Shown: positions 41,907 through 50,324 of the stretch, piece after piece
Numbering within the stretch: position 1 is the first letter of the stretch
Layout of the letters: every line of letters begins with the position of its first letter
DNA from: Candidatus Poseidonia sp.
Lineage (GTDB): Archaea; Thermoplasmatota; Poseidoniia; Poseidoniales; Poseidoniaceae
Assembly: GCA_029250625.1 (NCBI GenBank)
Contig: JAQXEX010000069.1
Location: 1 to 52,221, forward strand
Direction: 5' to 3'
Length of the DNA stretch: 52,221 nucleotides
Notes under the pieces: model-generated
Told to the model about the DNA's origin: nothing
The model's database searches: none
The model's input: the letters and a program-made list of their open reading frames with translations, nothing else
Made by a program: the position numbers and the translations under genes

Positions 41907-42674
41907 ATGAAATTGCGGCTTCATCAATTTCTCTCGAAAACCGGATTCTTCTCGTCCAAGCGAGAAGTGAAGGAAGCGATTTGGAACGGGGACATCACCG
42001 TTAACGGTTCGGTTGTGAAAGAAATCAGTTTCCAGTTCAATCCAAAAACCAAGCCTGTTCTGTACAGAGGGCAGCGTCTTGAACTTACGAACGAACACAC
42101 CACTTTTCTCCTTTACAAGCCCAGGGGATATCTCTGTTCTCGGCTAAGTGAACAAGAACGGTCATTGAATAAACGCTCGGTTTTTGAACTGTTCAGAGAG
42201 TCAGTTGATTCGAGCACCTATGAGCGTCTGGTGACGGTCGGTCGCTTGGATGAAGCAACAACCGGCCTTCTATTGGTGACGACCGACGGTGGTTTGGTTC
42301 ACGATATCACCTCTCCAGAACACGACATTCGTAAAATCTACGAAGCGATTACACGGGATTCAGTCTCCTCGTCTCAGATGAAATCCCTGGAACAGGGTGT
42401 TGATATTCACATTGAGGATTCAGGCGTAACAACCTCCTATACCTCACGCCCTGCTGAGGTCCATCAAATTGAACCCGACATCATTGAATTGACCATCCAA
42501 GAGGGGAAGAAAAGGCAAGTTCGTAGGATGTTTGAAGCAGTTGGAAACGAGGTTGTTCATCTCCATCGCTTGGGAATTGAAGGCCTTCATCTTTCAAATT
42601 ATGATCTTGAACTCGGAGACTTTTGCCCGATCCAAAAGGGAGAAATTACTCGGCTTATTTTCCATCACGGTTGA
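41907..42674 (+). CDS. RsuA/RluB-family rRNA pseudouridine synthase
   Basis: 255 residues. N-terminal S4 RNA-binding domain (about 1-60: LRLHQFLSKTGFFSSKREVKE and GDITVNG), then the catalytic domain with LYKPRGYLCS (69-78) and motif II GRLDEATTGLLL with catalytic Asp115, followed by KIYEA and GKKRQVRRMFEAVG. All key elements of RsuA/RluB/E/F enzymes are present; they isomerise uridines in rRNA. This family is mainly bacterial, so lateral acquisition is likely. The ATG at 41907 gives the normal S4 start. The next gene begins 47 bases after the stop. Confidence 0.92.
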   Translation: MKLRLHQFLSKTGFFSSKREVKEAIWNGDITVNGSVVKEISFQFNPKTKPVLYRGQRLELTNEHTTFLLYKPRGYLCSRLSEQERSLNKRSVFELFRESVDSSTYERLVTVGRLDEATTGLLLVTTDGGLVHDITSPEHDIRKIYEAITRDSVSSSQMKSLEQGVDIHIEDSGVTTSYTSRPAEVHQIEPDIIELTIQEGKKRQVRRMFEAVGNEVVHLHRLGIEGLHLSNYDLELGDFCPIQKGEITRLIFHHG

Positions 42675-42721
42675 GACAAAAGACCTTGAACAAGGGCCTG
42701 TTGGTAGGTGTGAGGATTGTT

Positions 42722-43903
42722 ATGCCCGGTGATATGTCTTGGATGAAATCTCGCTACGATGAATTGAGTGAAAAATCTCTTCTTTGGGAACCTCCTACGC
42801 TTGAAGGCCCCAATCAGCCCCGTTGTCAAATGGACGGTAAACCAACCATCATGCTTTCAGCCAACAATTATCTCAATCTGACAACCCACCCTAAGGTGGT
42901 TTCAGCAATGCAGGATGCAACTGCATTTTACGGCGCAGGTAGCGGCTCTGTTCGGGCCATTGCTGGGACGATGGACATTCACCTTGAAGCTGAAAAGAAA
43001 GTGGCTGAATTCAAGGGTGTCGAAGCCTCATTGATTTACTCTGCAGGTTATACTGTGAATGTTGGATTGATTCCATCGCTGGTCGCAGGCCCTCAAGACG
43101 TCATCATTTCAGATTCACTCAATCACGGTTCAATCATTGATGGTGTTCGCTTGACGAAGGCCTCACGTGCTGTTTACGCTCACAACGATATGGGTGAATT
43201 GGAAGCTGTTTTGAAAGCCCACGAATCTTCCGACCGCAAACTCATCATTACCGACGGTGTGTTTTCGATGGATGGGGATATCGCTCCACTGGACGAAGTC
43301 ACTGCGCTTGCCGAAGAGTATGGCGCTATGGTTTACGTGGATGACTGTCACGGTGAAGGCGTCCTGGGTGATGGTGGTGCAGGGATTGTTGACCACTTCA
43401 AATTACAAGGAAAAGTTGATTTTGAAACCGGTTCATTTTCCAAAGCACTCGGAGTTCAGGGAGGCATTCTTGCTGGGACCGAAATGACTCGGAATCACGC
43501 CTTGAACCACTCTCGTTCATGGCTTCTTTCCGGATCCCAACCACCGGGTGTTGCCGCTGCACAAAAAGCAGCGATTGAGGTTCTGATGGACGAACCACAA
43601 CATCACGCACGACTGTGGGAAAATACCGATTACTTCCGCAAGGAACTGCAAAGTCTTGGCTTTGACACAGGCGATTCAGTCACTCCAATCATTCCAGTCA
43701 TGTGCGGTGAATCCAGCGTTGCAAAAGCAATGACGCAAGAGTTGGGCAAACTGGGCGTAATGGCTGGTGCGATTGTATTCCCGATGGTTGCCCGAGACAA
43801 AGCCCGAATTCGCACACAAATGTCGGCGGGCCTCTCTCGAGATGACTTGGATACTGTTCTATCGTGCTTTGAGAAGGTCGGGCCCAAACTCGGACTGATT
43901 TGA
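42722..43903 (+). CDS. Alpha-oxoamine synthase (glycine C-acetyltransferase / KBL-like), PLP-dependent
   Basis: 393 residues, fold type I PLP enzyme joining an amino acid and an acyl-CoA with loss or transfer of carbon. Seen: SANNYLNLTTHPKV (N-terminal family motif SNNYLGL), GAGSGSVRAIAGTMDIHLEAE, DSLNHGSIIDG, VDDCHGEGVLGDGG with the PLP Asp-x-x-His, and the Schiff-base lysine in GSFSKALGVQGG. The match is best to 2-amino-3-ketobutyrate CoA ligase (threonine breakdown) and serine palmitoyltransferase-like members; BioF is possible, but no biotin genes are near. The ATG at 42722 has GTGAGG upstream. Neighbours do not settle the substrate. It lies tail to tail with an unknown membrane protein gene. 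Confidence 0.88.
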   Translation: MPGDMSWMKSRYDELSEKSLLWEPPTLEGPNQPRCQMDGKPTIMLSANNYLNLTTHPKVVSAMQDATAFYGAGSGSVRAIAGTMDIHLEAEKKVAEFKGVEASLIYSAGYTVNVGLIPSLVAGPQDVIISDSLNHGSIIDGVRLTKASRAVYAHNDMGELEAVLKAHESSDRKLIITDGVFSMDGDIAPLDEVTALAEEYGAMVYVDDCHGEGVLGDGGAGIVDHFKLQGKVDFETGSFSKALGVQGGILAGTEMTRNHALNHSRSWLLSGSQPPGVAAAQKAAIEVLMDEPQHHARLWENTDYFRKELQSLGFDTGDSVTPIIPVMCGESSVAKAMTQELGKLGVMAGAIVFPMVARDKARIRTQMSAGLSRDDLDTVLSCFEKVGPKLGLI

Positions 43904-43904
43904 G

Positions 43905-44516
43905 TCACTCTTCGGATTCGAAGTTATCGACGACTTCAAGCAATTCAGTATCGTCTCCGGCAATTTCCTCGGCCTCTGAATTTTCTTGCTTAAGTTCCAT
44001 TCCAAGGAACGGGTCTTTGCCGTCTTCAACCATGCACAGTAAGCGCCATCGTGGAGCCCAAGAAAGGTGAACATACACAGGCCCTGGGAGAAGAAGAAGC
44101 CCCCAAATGAGCAGGCTTGGAACGGTCAAAAGTTCCGTTCTATCAATGGAGAGAAGAGCCAGTCCAATGAAGGGCATTGGGTACAAAATGTAACGGGGGG
44201 GCGCCATAGGGTGGCGTTTTGAGAATGCGATAAGCAGAATTGACACAAATCCAGTAAGTGCACATGCTACGATTAAGAGGGCCGTGTGGAAGATCCACTC
44301 CACTGCCCAGACATCGTTATTTTTTCCACCAAATGCATAAGGGAGGATGAGTGCAAGGGCCACGAGGAGTCCATAGAATGCGCCAATGTTCGCAGGATGA
44401 CTCAACCAAAGTGGGAGTTTTGAAAACCTGCGGGAAAGCGAAGTTCCGAGCAACGTATCTTGCTCATGCGGGGCGAGGTTTTCGACCCGACCCATCCAAG
44501 ATTCCGTGGTGGTCAC
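43905..44516 (-). CDS. Unknown membrane protein with acidic tail
   Basis: 203 residues with about four membrane helices (IGAFYGLLVALALILPYAF, HTALLIVACALTGFVSILLIAF, YPMPFIGLALLSI, VPSLLIWGLLLLPGPVYVHL), then a cytosolic tail rich in Glu and Asp. No family recognised. A GTG at 44516 or an ATG at 44495 could start it; neither has a clear Shine-Dalgarno site. It lies 59 bases after another unknown membrane protein gene with a similar acidic end, so the two may form a pair. Confidence 0.65.
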   Translation of the reverse strand: MTTTESWMGRVENLAPHEQDTLLGTSLSRRFSKLPLWLSHPANIGAFYGLLVALALILPYAFGGKNNDVWAVEWIFHTALLIVACALTGFVSILLIAFSKRHPMAPPRYILYPMPFIGLALLSIDRTELLTVPSLLIWGLLLLPGPVYVHLSWAPRWRLLCMVEDGKDPFLGMELKQENSEAEEIAGDDTELLEVVDNFESEE

Positions 44517-44575
44517 GACTACCGGGTCAAGCAGACGGGTTTTGAAGGTAGAGGGTCGCCATTATGGAAAAATGG

Positions 44576-45253
44576 CTATTCTTCACGCTTGAAGAAAGAT
44601 ACGAGTGGGCTCTCAACTTCAATTTCCTGTTCTTCTTCCAACCATGAACGATCTAAAAGCCCGCTTTCTTTTGTTTCACGGTCTCTAGCGTCAGCAATTG
44701 GGTCGGGGATGTTGTTCACGGCGTCTCGCAGGGCAATGGCTTGATTGATGAGAGCCAAATGCCTTGTCAATAGAGCCGTCCGTTTTTTAGCAGTTGAAAA
44801 ATGTCCCAAAACGGGGAAATCAATGGTGTCGTGAGCGATGTTGAATCCTCCAATGAGGTCATCGGATATGGCCTTGATTCGGTGCTCGCCGGGGTTAACC
44901 CAACCGCCGTCCGACAGTTGGACCTCCACTTCCGCTTGCCCGAATGAACTTCCATCCATGAATGGATGGTTGAGGTTCACGGCAAGGGGTGTGGACGCAT
45001 GGCCAAGATAGCGGTACATCACGAACGAAGCATTGGCTGCAAAACTGACGACGGCAATACTGAATGCAACAGCATTGGATGTTGTCAGCAGGGCGGAGAT
45101 GCCTCCGAGAACGAGAGATGCCAGGACTGCGCTTACAAATCCAATGTTCCGGGCTTGGACAAAGGGCTGAGCAATCGGCGTGTTGATGAAACGAATCATT
45201 CCCGCCGAAGGTTCCGCCGTAGATTCACCCATGGGGTGTTGACGGAGCCGATT
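44576..45253 (-). CDS. Unknown two-helix membrane protein (start uncertain)
   Basis: 225 residues from the GTG at 45253, 11 bases after the DUF309 stop. In-frame starts at 45331 and 45316 would overlap that gene by more than 50 bases; ATG 45232 is a further option. Two adjacent hydrophobic helices (IGFVSAVLASLVLGGISALL and AVAFSIAVVSFAANASFVMY) are followed by a soluble domain with GQAEVEVQLSDGGWVNPGEH and a helical end with an acidic run. No family recognised. Probably co-transcribed with DUF309 and the 44516 gene. Confidence 0.6.
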   Translation of the reverse strand, partial: NRLRQHPMGESTAEPSAGMIRFINTPIAQPFVQARNIGFVSAVLASLVLGGISALLTTSNAVAFSIAVVSFAANASFVMYRYLGHASTPLAVNLNHPFMDGSSFGQAEVEVQLSDGGWVNPGEHRIKAISDDLIGGFNIAHDTIDFPVLGHFSTAKKRTALLTRHLALINQAIALRDAVNNIPDPIADARDRETKESGLLDRSWLEEEQEIEVESPLVSFFKREE

Positions 45254-45263
45254 CACTTGAACT

Positions 45264-45707
45264 TCACGCTCGCGGAATTTGATGGCTGTTTGGGTCTTTT
45301 GTCCAAGAACCGACATCGTCTGCGAATCCACGGATTTCGGAACAATGCAGTGCGATGTCTAGGCCCCATGCAACCGTCCAACCCGCTAATTTTGGCTCTA
45401 ATTTGAGCCATTGATTGGTCACACCGCGTTCCTTTCTGTTTTCGTAATGGAGCAAGAGTGCGGCAGTTTGGATGAGTCCTTGTATCAGAAGAACTTCTTC
45501 AGATGGTGCACTGCGACGCTTAAGGGCGTTCCACAAATCTTCCCATGATTCGTGGGCATGCCAGTATTTCCCTGTATCAAATCGAACCAATCCCTCGTCC
45601 AGAAGAATTTCCTCTTCGGCTGTTAGTTCTCCGGCCTCGAGAAGGGTCATGGTGGGGGTAAGGTGTCGTCCTTGAAACAGTATGTGTTTCAGCGGTTTTC
45701 TCCGCAC
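45264..45707 (-). CDS. DUF309 family protein
   Basis: 147 residues from a GTG at 45707, or 128 from an ATG at 45650. The family signature is visible: DEGLVRFDTGKYWHAHESWEDLW, in short YWHAHESWEDLW with its HxxxE pair, then LLIQGLIQTAALLLHYENR. DUF309 proteins are small all-helical proteins of unknown function found in bacteria and archaea. First gene of a minus-strand trio; divergent from the DUF835 gene, with 50 bases between the starts. Confidence 0.82.
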   Translation of the reverse strand: MRRKPLKHILFQGRHLTPTMTLLEAGELTAEEEILLDEGLVRFDTGKYWHAHESWEDLWNALKRRSAPSEEVLLIQGLIQTAALLLHYENRKERGVTNQWLKLEPKLAGWTVAWGLDIALHCSEIRGFADDVGSWTKDPNSHQIPRA

Positions 45708-45757
45708 TCTTCAAGAGGGGGTTTAGGGGATGTGGTGTACAACGGTGGCTTGCCCCA

Positions 45758-47695
45758 ATGGATATTCAACACGGCGACCTCATCGAACAGCGGCGTGGAG
45801 GCGTTGATGTTCTTCGTTTGATGGCTCGTGATTTGGCTGCTCATGGCCAATCTGGCGCCGTATTGATTCGACCTCATCAAACGCAGACAAACGGCTGGCT
45901 TTTGTTTCGCTTAGGGCATCCAGTCATGGCGTTTCATCAAGGAGGAACACCTACCTTCGGCCTTGATGCCTTGATGTCAATTGAAGCCGATGCGTTGGAC
46001 GTTGCCAATGAAGTGAACCTGTATGAGTTGAGCATGTCGGCGATTCGCCAAATGATGGAGGCTTCGCCAGAGAGCATTTTGCATCTTGAACTCGAAAAGT
46101 CCACTGATGATTCATCCTCATGGTGGTCCAGTATCCGCCTCCCTTCGTCCTCTTGGAGGAGAGCAGACCGGCCGGAGGAAATGGACGGTTTTGTTGTTGA
46201 GCCAGAATTCAAGCGGCGCCCTTCCTTCGATTCAAGAAGGAATTTGAACGAAACTTTACTTCAACCCGGAGGGGCATATGTATTCGATTCACCCGATCCA
46301 CATCCGATGATCGAATTGGGAGTGGAGTTGGCTGAGCGAGGTCTCTCTCTTTTGGGCCTGTTTGGACTCCCTCACGCCTCCACAGAAATCACGAAACGCT
46401 TGCCTGGGCCGACAAGTTACTCGTTGTACACTCAACGCGGTGAGTTTGAACTGTTGAGCGATGAAGTCGAAATTCTCCGCTGTGTTGAAGCGTTCTTATG
46501 GGCCAACGAGCGGGCTGTTGTTCTCCTTGATGGATTGGACCGTGTCGGTAATGCACTCGGTGACTCGGGCATGTTGGATTTGATTCGGTCCATCATTGAC
46601 GGCGTGAGATTCAACGACCACACGCTCCTTCTTACTACCGATTTGGGTGTGTTTCAACTCCCCGTGCGCCACAGCTTGCTGTCAGAATTTGTTCCCTTGA
46701 CGGGCCATGAACTGCAGGGTTTGTTGGCCGATCCGGATGTCCTCTTTGACCACCCCCTTCTGATTCCAATTGATGAAGATGAAGCCCGATGGGTGGATGC
46801 GCAACTGCGTCATCACGTTGGTGATACCACCAGCCTTTCAGCGGTGGCTGCTGATTACTCAATGGAGGGTGGCGGAGTAGAACCGTCTGAGGAAGAACGA
46901 AAAGCAGCGGTTGAGGCGTTGAGTGAAATGGTTGAGTCTTGGCCCGAATCCACCGCTGATGGTGGTGTGGCCATGAGCGCTGAGAACGCTCTCAATACTC
47001 AAAAAGACCGAGATTCTTCGTTCATGCAAGGGCGTTTTATCAGTGAAATTCCCTCTCGTTCTCAAAGCGATGAACCAGGGCTCCAACCGTTACCTCGCAC
47101 ACAACGTTCAACCCCAGTGGAAACCGTTCCTTCGATACCACCCCAAGTACGAACGCCTCAGCGATTGCCCGCTAGGAAAGTTAAACCGAGCCTCCCACTA
47201 ATTGACCCCGGTCTGGCGCATCAACGAAGTTCTGCTGTATCTCGTTCGGAGCGCAACTTGCCGAATTGGCCTCAAAAAAGGACTACGAACGACCGCTTCA
47301 TCAAAGAGAACTTGGATGTGTTCCAGGCAAGGCAAGACAGGGCGTCTCTGCGGCATCAAGAAATCAATGTTCCAACGCAAACTCGCACTTTGGGGGACAC
47401 ACTTCATCCAAACCCAACGTTAGACTCTGCCCGATTGCCTGAGGTGAGCACTCCAAATACCGTACCCCTCAGATCCAATTCAAATTCACTTCCACTGCCT
47501 CGTAGCCTTGAACAGTCATCTCATGATTCACCAAAGGCGGCCCGGGAGTCCTCATCGAAGGAACAAAAGGAATCCACTATTGATGAATTGTACGAACGTT
47601 GGAACCAATGGGAAGATGAGGATTATGCCTCCTCGGCAGCTCTTTACAATGAAAAAGGCGAGCTGCTCAAAAAATTCAAGGAGGATGAGTCGTGA
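45758..47695 (+). CDS. DUF835 protein with N-terminal GTP/sensor-like domain and long disordered region
   Basis: 645 residues, cytosolic (no signal or membrane segment). Residues about 15-112 resemble small alpha/beta modules of DUF4388/DUF2226 type (SGAVLIRPHQ, GWLLFRLGHPVMAFHQGG). Residues about 170-314 match DUF835: GGAYVFDSPDPHPM, GLSLLGLFGLPHASTE, the VVLLDGLDRVGN strand (254-264) in place of the family LLDGLEYLI, and a following LLTTDLGVF. Residues about 410-600 are Ser/Pro/Arg-rich and probably disordered; a helical end (IDELYERWNQWED) closes it. DUF835 is an archaeal signalling-associated domain of unknown function. The stop overlaps the next start by four bases and the coding end carries AAGGAGG for that gene, so the two products are probably partners. 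Confidence 0.78.
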   Translation: MDIQHGDLIEQRRGGVDVLRLMARDLAAHGQSGAVLIRPHQTQTNGWLLFRLGHPVMAFHQGGTPTFGLDALMSIEADALDVANEVNLYELSMSAIRQMMEASPESILHLELEKSTDDSSSWWSSIRLPSSSWRRADRPEEMDGFVVEPEFKRRPSFDSRRNLNETLLQPGGAYVFDSPDPHPMIELGVELAERGLSLLGLFGLPHASTEITKRLPGPTSYSLYTQRGEFELLSDEVEILRCVEAFLWANERAVVLLDGLDRVGNALGDSGMLDLIRSIIDGVRFNDHTLLLTTDLGVFQLPVRHSLLSEFVPLTGHELQGLLADPDVLFDHPLLIPIDEDEARWVDAQLRHHVGDTTSLSAVAADYSMEGGGVEPSEEERKAAVEALSEMVESWPESTADGGVAMSAENALNTQKDRDSSFMQGRFISEIPSRSQSDEPGLQPLPRTQRSTPVETVPSIPPQVRTPQRLPARKVKPSLPLIDPGLAHQRSSAVSRSERNLPNWPQKRTTNDRFIKENLDVFQARQDRASLRHQEINVPTQTRTLGDTLHPNPTLDSARLPEVSTPNTVPLRSNSNSLPLPRSLEQSSHDSPKAARESSSKEQKESTIDELYERWNQWEDEDYASSAALYNEKGELLKKFKEDES

Positions 47696-49752
47696 ATACA
47701 CCTCCAACAAAACTGCGACAGGCATTGGAAGATGCAAAAGAGAAATTGCGCGATTCAATCCATTCACACTCCGCCTCTGAATCATTGCCCCTTCCCGAAA
47801 ATTCACCTCAACCAAAGCGTAAGGCTCAATCCAAATTGAACACGCTCTTGGGCACGACTGAAGTTGAAGACGGTCGTCTTTCCTTGTTCCAACGCGTCGG
47901 TGTTTCACAACGACCCACGTACGACCTCATCGCCGACCGTGTCCTCGGTCCGTCTGTCGGGGAACATACCTCGTTTCTTGATGTCAATTCATCCTATGCT
48001 GACCATGTTGCAGAGCGATTGAAGAAACTGAGGAGAAGCAACCTAGGCGAACAAAAAGCTAACATTTCACCCGATGGGGATGACGGAATGGTCGGTCTTG
48101 AAGGCGACGGGCGACCTGTATGGTCTCACATTTTGGATGAACATCGGGGTCGGGCATCGGTTGGTCTTGAATCGGACCTTCTTCCAGTTGACCAGAACCA
48201 TCCGCTTCATGCTCGTAATGTTCTGGAGATTCGGGGTGATTGGCCAAAACGGATGCCTTGGGCGGACCGGTTGACGTTCCGACAGTGGTTCGTCACGGAT
48301 GAAAATATGCGGGCCACCCAAGCCTGCGAATCCATTGTAGACTCGCCTGGCGGCCACCTCAACCCGCTGGTCGTTGTTTCAGAAGTTCATGCTGGTTGCT
48401 CACATCTCCTACACGCCACCGGTCAAGCACTGTTGCGACGTCAGGAAGGTGCAGTTTTGTTCCTCAGTGCAGCAGACGCTGTAGGCCTCGACGGTCTTGA
48501 ACATGAGTGGCAGGATGCCCTTTCTGGAGCAACAGCGCTTGTCGTAGATGATATACACGAATTTGGTCAAGACCCCGAGTGGGCCCACCAACTTGGTATC
48601 CTTCTTGACCATGCTCTCAATCTCGGAGTTCAAATTGTTGCAGGAGGCCGAATACATCCAGATGATTTACCTGCATCACGCTTGAAAGAAGTGCTTCGTA
48701 ATGCTTCGTCTGTGCTTCTTACCGTTCCCTCCGTAGCCTCGCTTATGGCCTACGGGTCCTGGCGTTGTGCTCAGCGTAACCTCCTGTTGAACGACGTGCA
48801 TCTGGCGCGTTTGGCCCGTCTTGAACCGTCTGGGTGGCGTGCGATGGAAGGGCGATTGGAACAAGTGTCCATCGCCTTGGAATCTGGTGAAGTTTTGCTC
48901 AATAACGATGACATCATTGATTTGGTCAATTCCTCAAGACCTTCGCATCCAACCAAAGGGCAGACATTAGAGGCTCAACGCGTTGATGATTTGGCCGCCA
49001 CTTTGGTGAGTGAAGCCATTGACCAAGTCTACTCTCATGTTGAGCCGGGTGGCATTGAACTTCATTCGGAACTCAAGCCTTGGGGCGAAGATGAATACCA
49101 ACCTCCCGAATGGAATGGCGCGGATTTCATCTCACAGGGTGATCGTGTTGTTGACCAAAGGGTCAACGAAATAATGGAATCGATCACACCGGCACGACCA
49201 TCTGTACTTGATGTCAATGAACGAGAGCGTCACCTCATCGCTCGTCATGAACGAATCGAGCATGGGGATGCTGGAAGGGCCGCTGATATCCTGGTCGACT
49301 TAGACGTTGCAATCGACGAACGGATGAACCGTTCAACTCGAGAAACATTGGATTCTTCATTTGAACTCAATCGACTTGAGGAACAAATGGTTCATTTGGC
49401 TCAGCGAGCGGTAGATGCTGATATTGAGGCGCTGATTGATATTGCAGATGAACTGCGAACCCTAGAAGAACGATTGGTAGAGCTTGACCCGGACCGAGAG
49501 CCTCTCCCTCCTCTTGAACCAGATGCGACGGCCAAACGGCGGAGGTCCATCGGTCGAAAAGCCTCATCAACATCCACTCAGATTCAGACCGTAGAGGCAT
49601 TGGACGATTATGAGCCCGACGGTGAGTGGAACATTGATGGAGTTGGAATTACAGCTGAAGACCTGCTGGATGACGTTGCTGAGTCCGATTACACCCTTGT
49701 TCATCTTGGACGCCTCCATCCAAAGAAGATCCTCATGGGTGAAGAAGAATGA
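47692..49752 (+). CDS. Protein with a DnaA-like AAA+ domain, P-loop degenerate
   Basis: 686 residues. Residues about 195-350 follow the bacterial DnaA/Hda AAA+ core: LTFRQWFV (194-201; DnaA YTFDNFVVG), NPLVVV (224-229), the P-loop site SEVHAGCSHLLHATG (230-244; DnaA GGVGLGKTHLLHAIG), Walker B ALVVDDIHEF (282-291; DnaA LLIDDIQF) and IVAGGRIHPDDL (315-326; DnaA VISSDRPP). The P-loop Lys is Cys236 and the first glycines are lost, so normal ATP hydrolysis is unlikely. No DnaA domain IV helix-turn-helix follows; instead there are about 300 mostly helical residues and a basic linker. GTG start, coupled to the DUF835 gene (GTGA) with AAGGAGG upstream; it ends in ATGA with the YkgJ-like gene. Function unknown, perhaps scaffolding or signalling rather than replication. 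Confidence 0.72.
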   Translation: MNTPPTKLRQALEDAKEKLRDSIHSHSASESLPLPENSPQPKRKAQSKLNTLLGTTEVEDGRLSLFQRVGVSQRPTYDLIADRVLGPSVGEHTSFLDVNSSYADHVAERLKKLRRSNLGEQKANISPDGDDGMVGLEGDGRPVWSHILDEHRGRASVGLESDLLPVDQNHPLHARNVLEIRGDWPKRMPWADRLTFRQWFVTDENMRATQACESIVDSPGGHLNPLVVVSEVHAGCSHLLHATGQALLRRQEGAVLFLSAADAVGLDGLEHEWQDALSGATALVVDDIHEFGQDPEWAHQLGILLDHALNLGVQIVAGGRIHPDDLPASRLKEVLRNASSVLLTVPSVASLMAYGSWRCAQRNLLLNDVHLARLARLEPSGWRAMEGRLEQVSIALESGEVLLNNDDIIDLVNSSRPSHPTKGQTLEAQRVDDLAATLVSEAIDQVYSHVEPGGIELHSELKPWGEDEYQPPEWNGADFISQGDRVVDQRVNEIMESITPARPSVLDVNERERHLIARHERIEHGDAGRAADILVDLDVAIDERMNRSTRETLDSSFELNRLEEQMVHLAQRAVDADIEALIDIADELRTLEERLVELDPDREPLPPLEPDATAKRRRSIGRKASSTSTQIQTVEALDDYEPDGEWNIDGVGITAEDLLDDVAESDYTLVHLGRLHPKKILMGEEE

Positions 49753-50225
49753 AGCCTCCATGGTGGATGGGCGGAGTCAACTTTTCCTGCCAGAGTGGTT
49801 GCGGTAAATGCTGCGATCAACCGGGTGGAATCGTTTATCTCTCAATAGCCGATGCTGAGCGCATCTCCCAACATTCAGATTTGTCGGTTGAAGATTGGCT
49901 GGAGCGTGATGCGCGAAAAACATACGACGGTCGTTTTGTTCTAAAAAGCCGTGAAGAGGATGGAATTTGCATTCATCTCAATGAGCATCATCAGTGTTCA
50001 ATCTACAAGGTGAGGCCTCAACAATGCAAGGCATTTCCATGGTGGGGTGAAAATCTTGTCAGCGACCGAGCATGGAGTCAGGTCAAGGAACAATGCCCTG
50101 GTATTGACGCTGAAGATGCTCTTCTTGTGGAAGGGAACACCATTCGCCTCCATATCTTTTCTGACCGTGAATCGACAAAAGGATTTAGAGAATGGCCGCC
50201 ACAAGCAAGACGGAACAAACGGTAG
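49749..50225 (+). CDS. YkgJ-family cysteine cluster protein
   Basis: 158 residues. Cysteines Cys14, Cys18, Cys21 and Cys22 (CxxxCxxCC) near the N-terminus, then CIHLNEHHQCSIYKVRPQQC with the family's C..Y..RP..C pattern and FPWW. This is the PF03692 zinc/iron-chelating cluster fold; its members' functions are mostly unknown, some being linked to protein modification or assembly. The ATG overlaps the DnaA-like stop by four bases (ATGA), so it is the third gene of a coupled operon. The C-terminal 30 residues are basic. No signal peptide. Confidence 0.88.
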   Translation: MKPPWWMGGVNFSCQSGCGKCCDQPGGIVYLSIADAERISQHSDLSVEDWLERDARKTYDGRFVLKSREEDGICIHLNEHHQCSIYKVRPQQCKAFPWWGENLVSDRAWSQVKEQCPGIDAEDALLVEGNTIRLHIFSDRESTKGFREWPPQARRNKR

Positions 50226-50324
50226 TCTGCGGCGGTGTTGCTGGCCACACCGTTTTCTTTCGTGGTCCATAAGAAGAGCCGCATTTATACGAGGGTCTCT
50301 TGTCGGTGTCTTTGAGGGAAGAGA

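Noticed and set aside
42722-43903. BioF (biotin synthesis) as the sure identity of the oxoamine synthase
   Set aside because: No other biotin gene is present, and the motifs fit glycine C-acetyltransferase at least as well.
47692-49752. A true DnaA replication initiator
   Set aside because: The P-loop Lys is missing, no C-terminal DnaA-box-binding helix-turn-helix is seen, and no DnaA-box cluster was noticed nearby.
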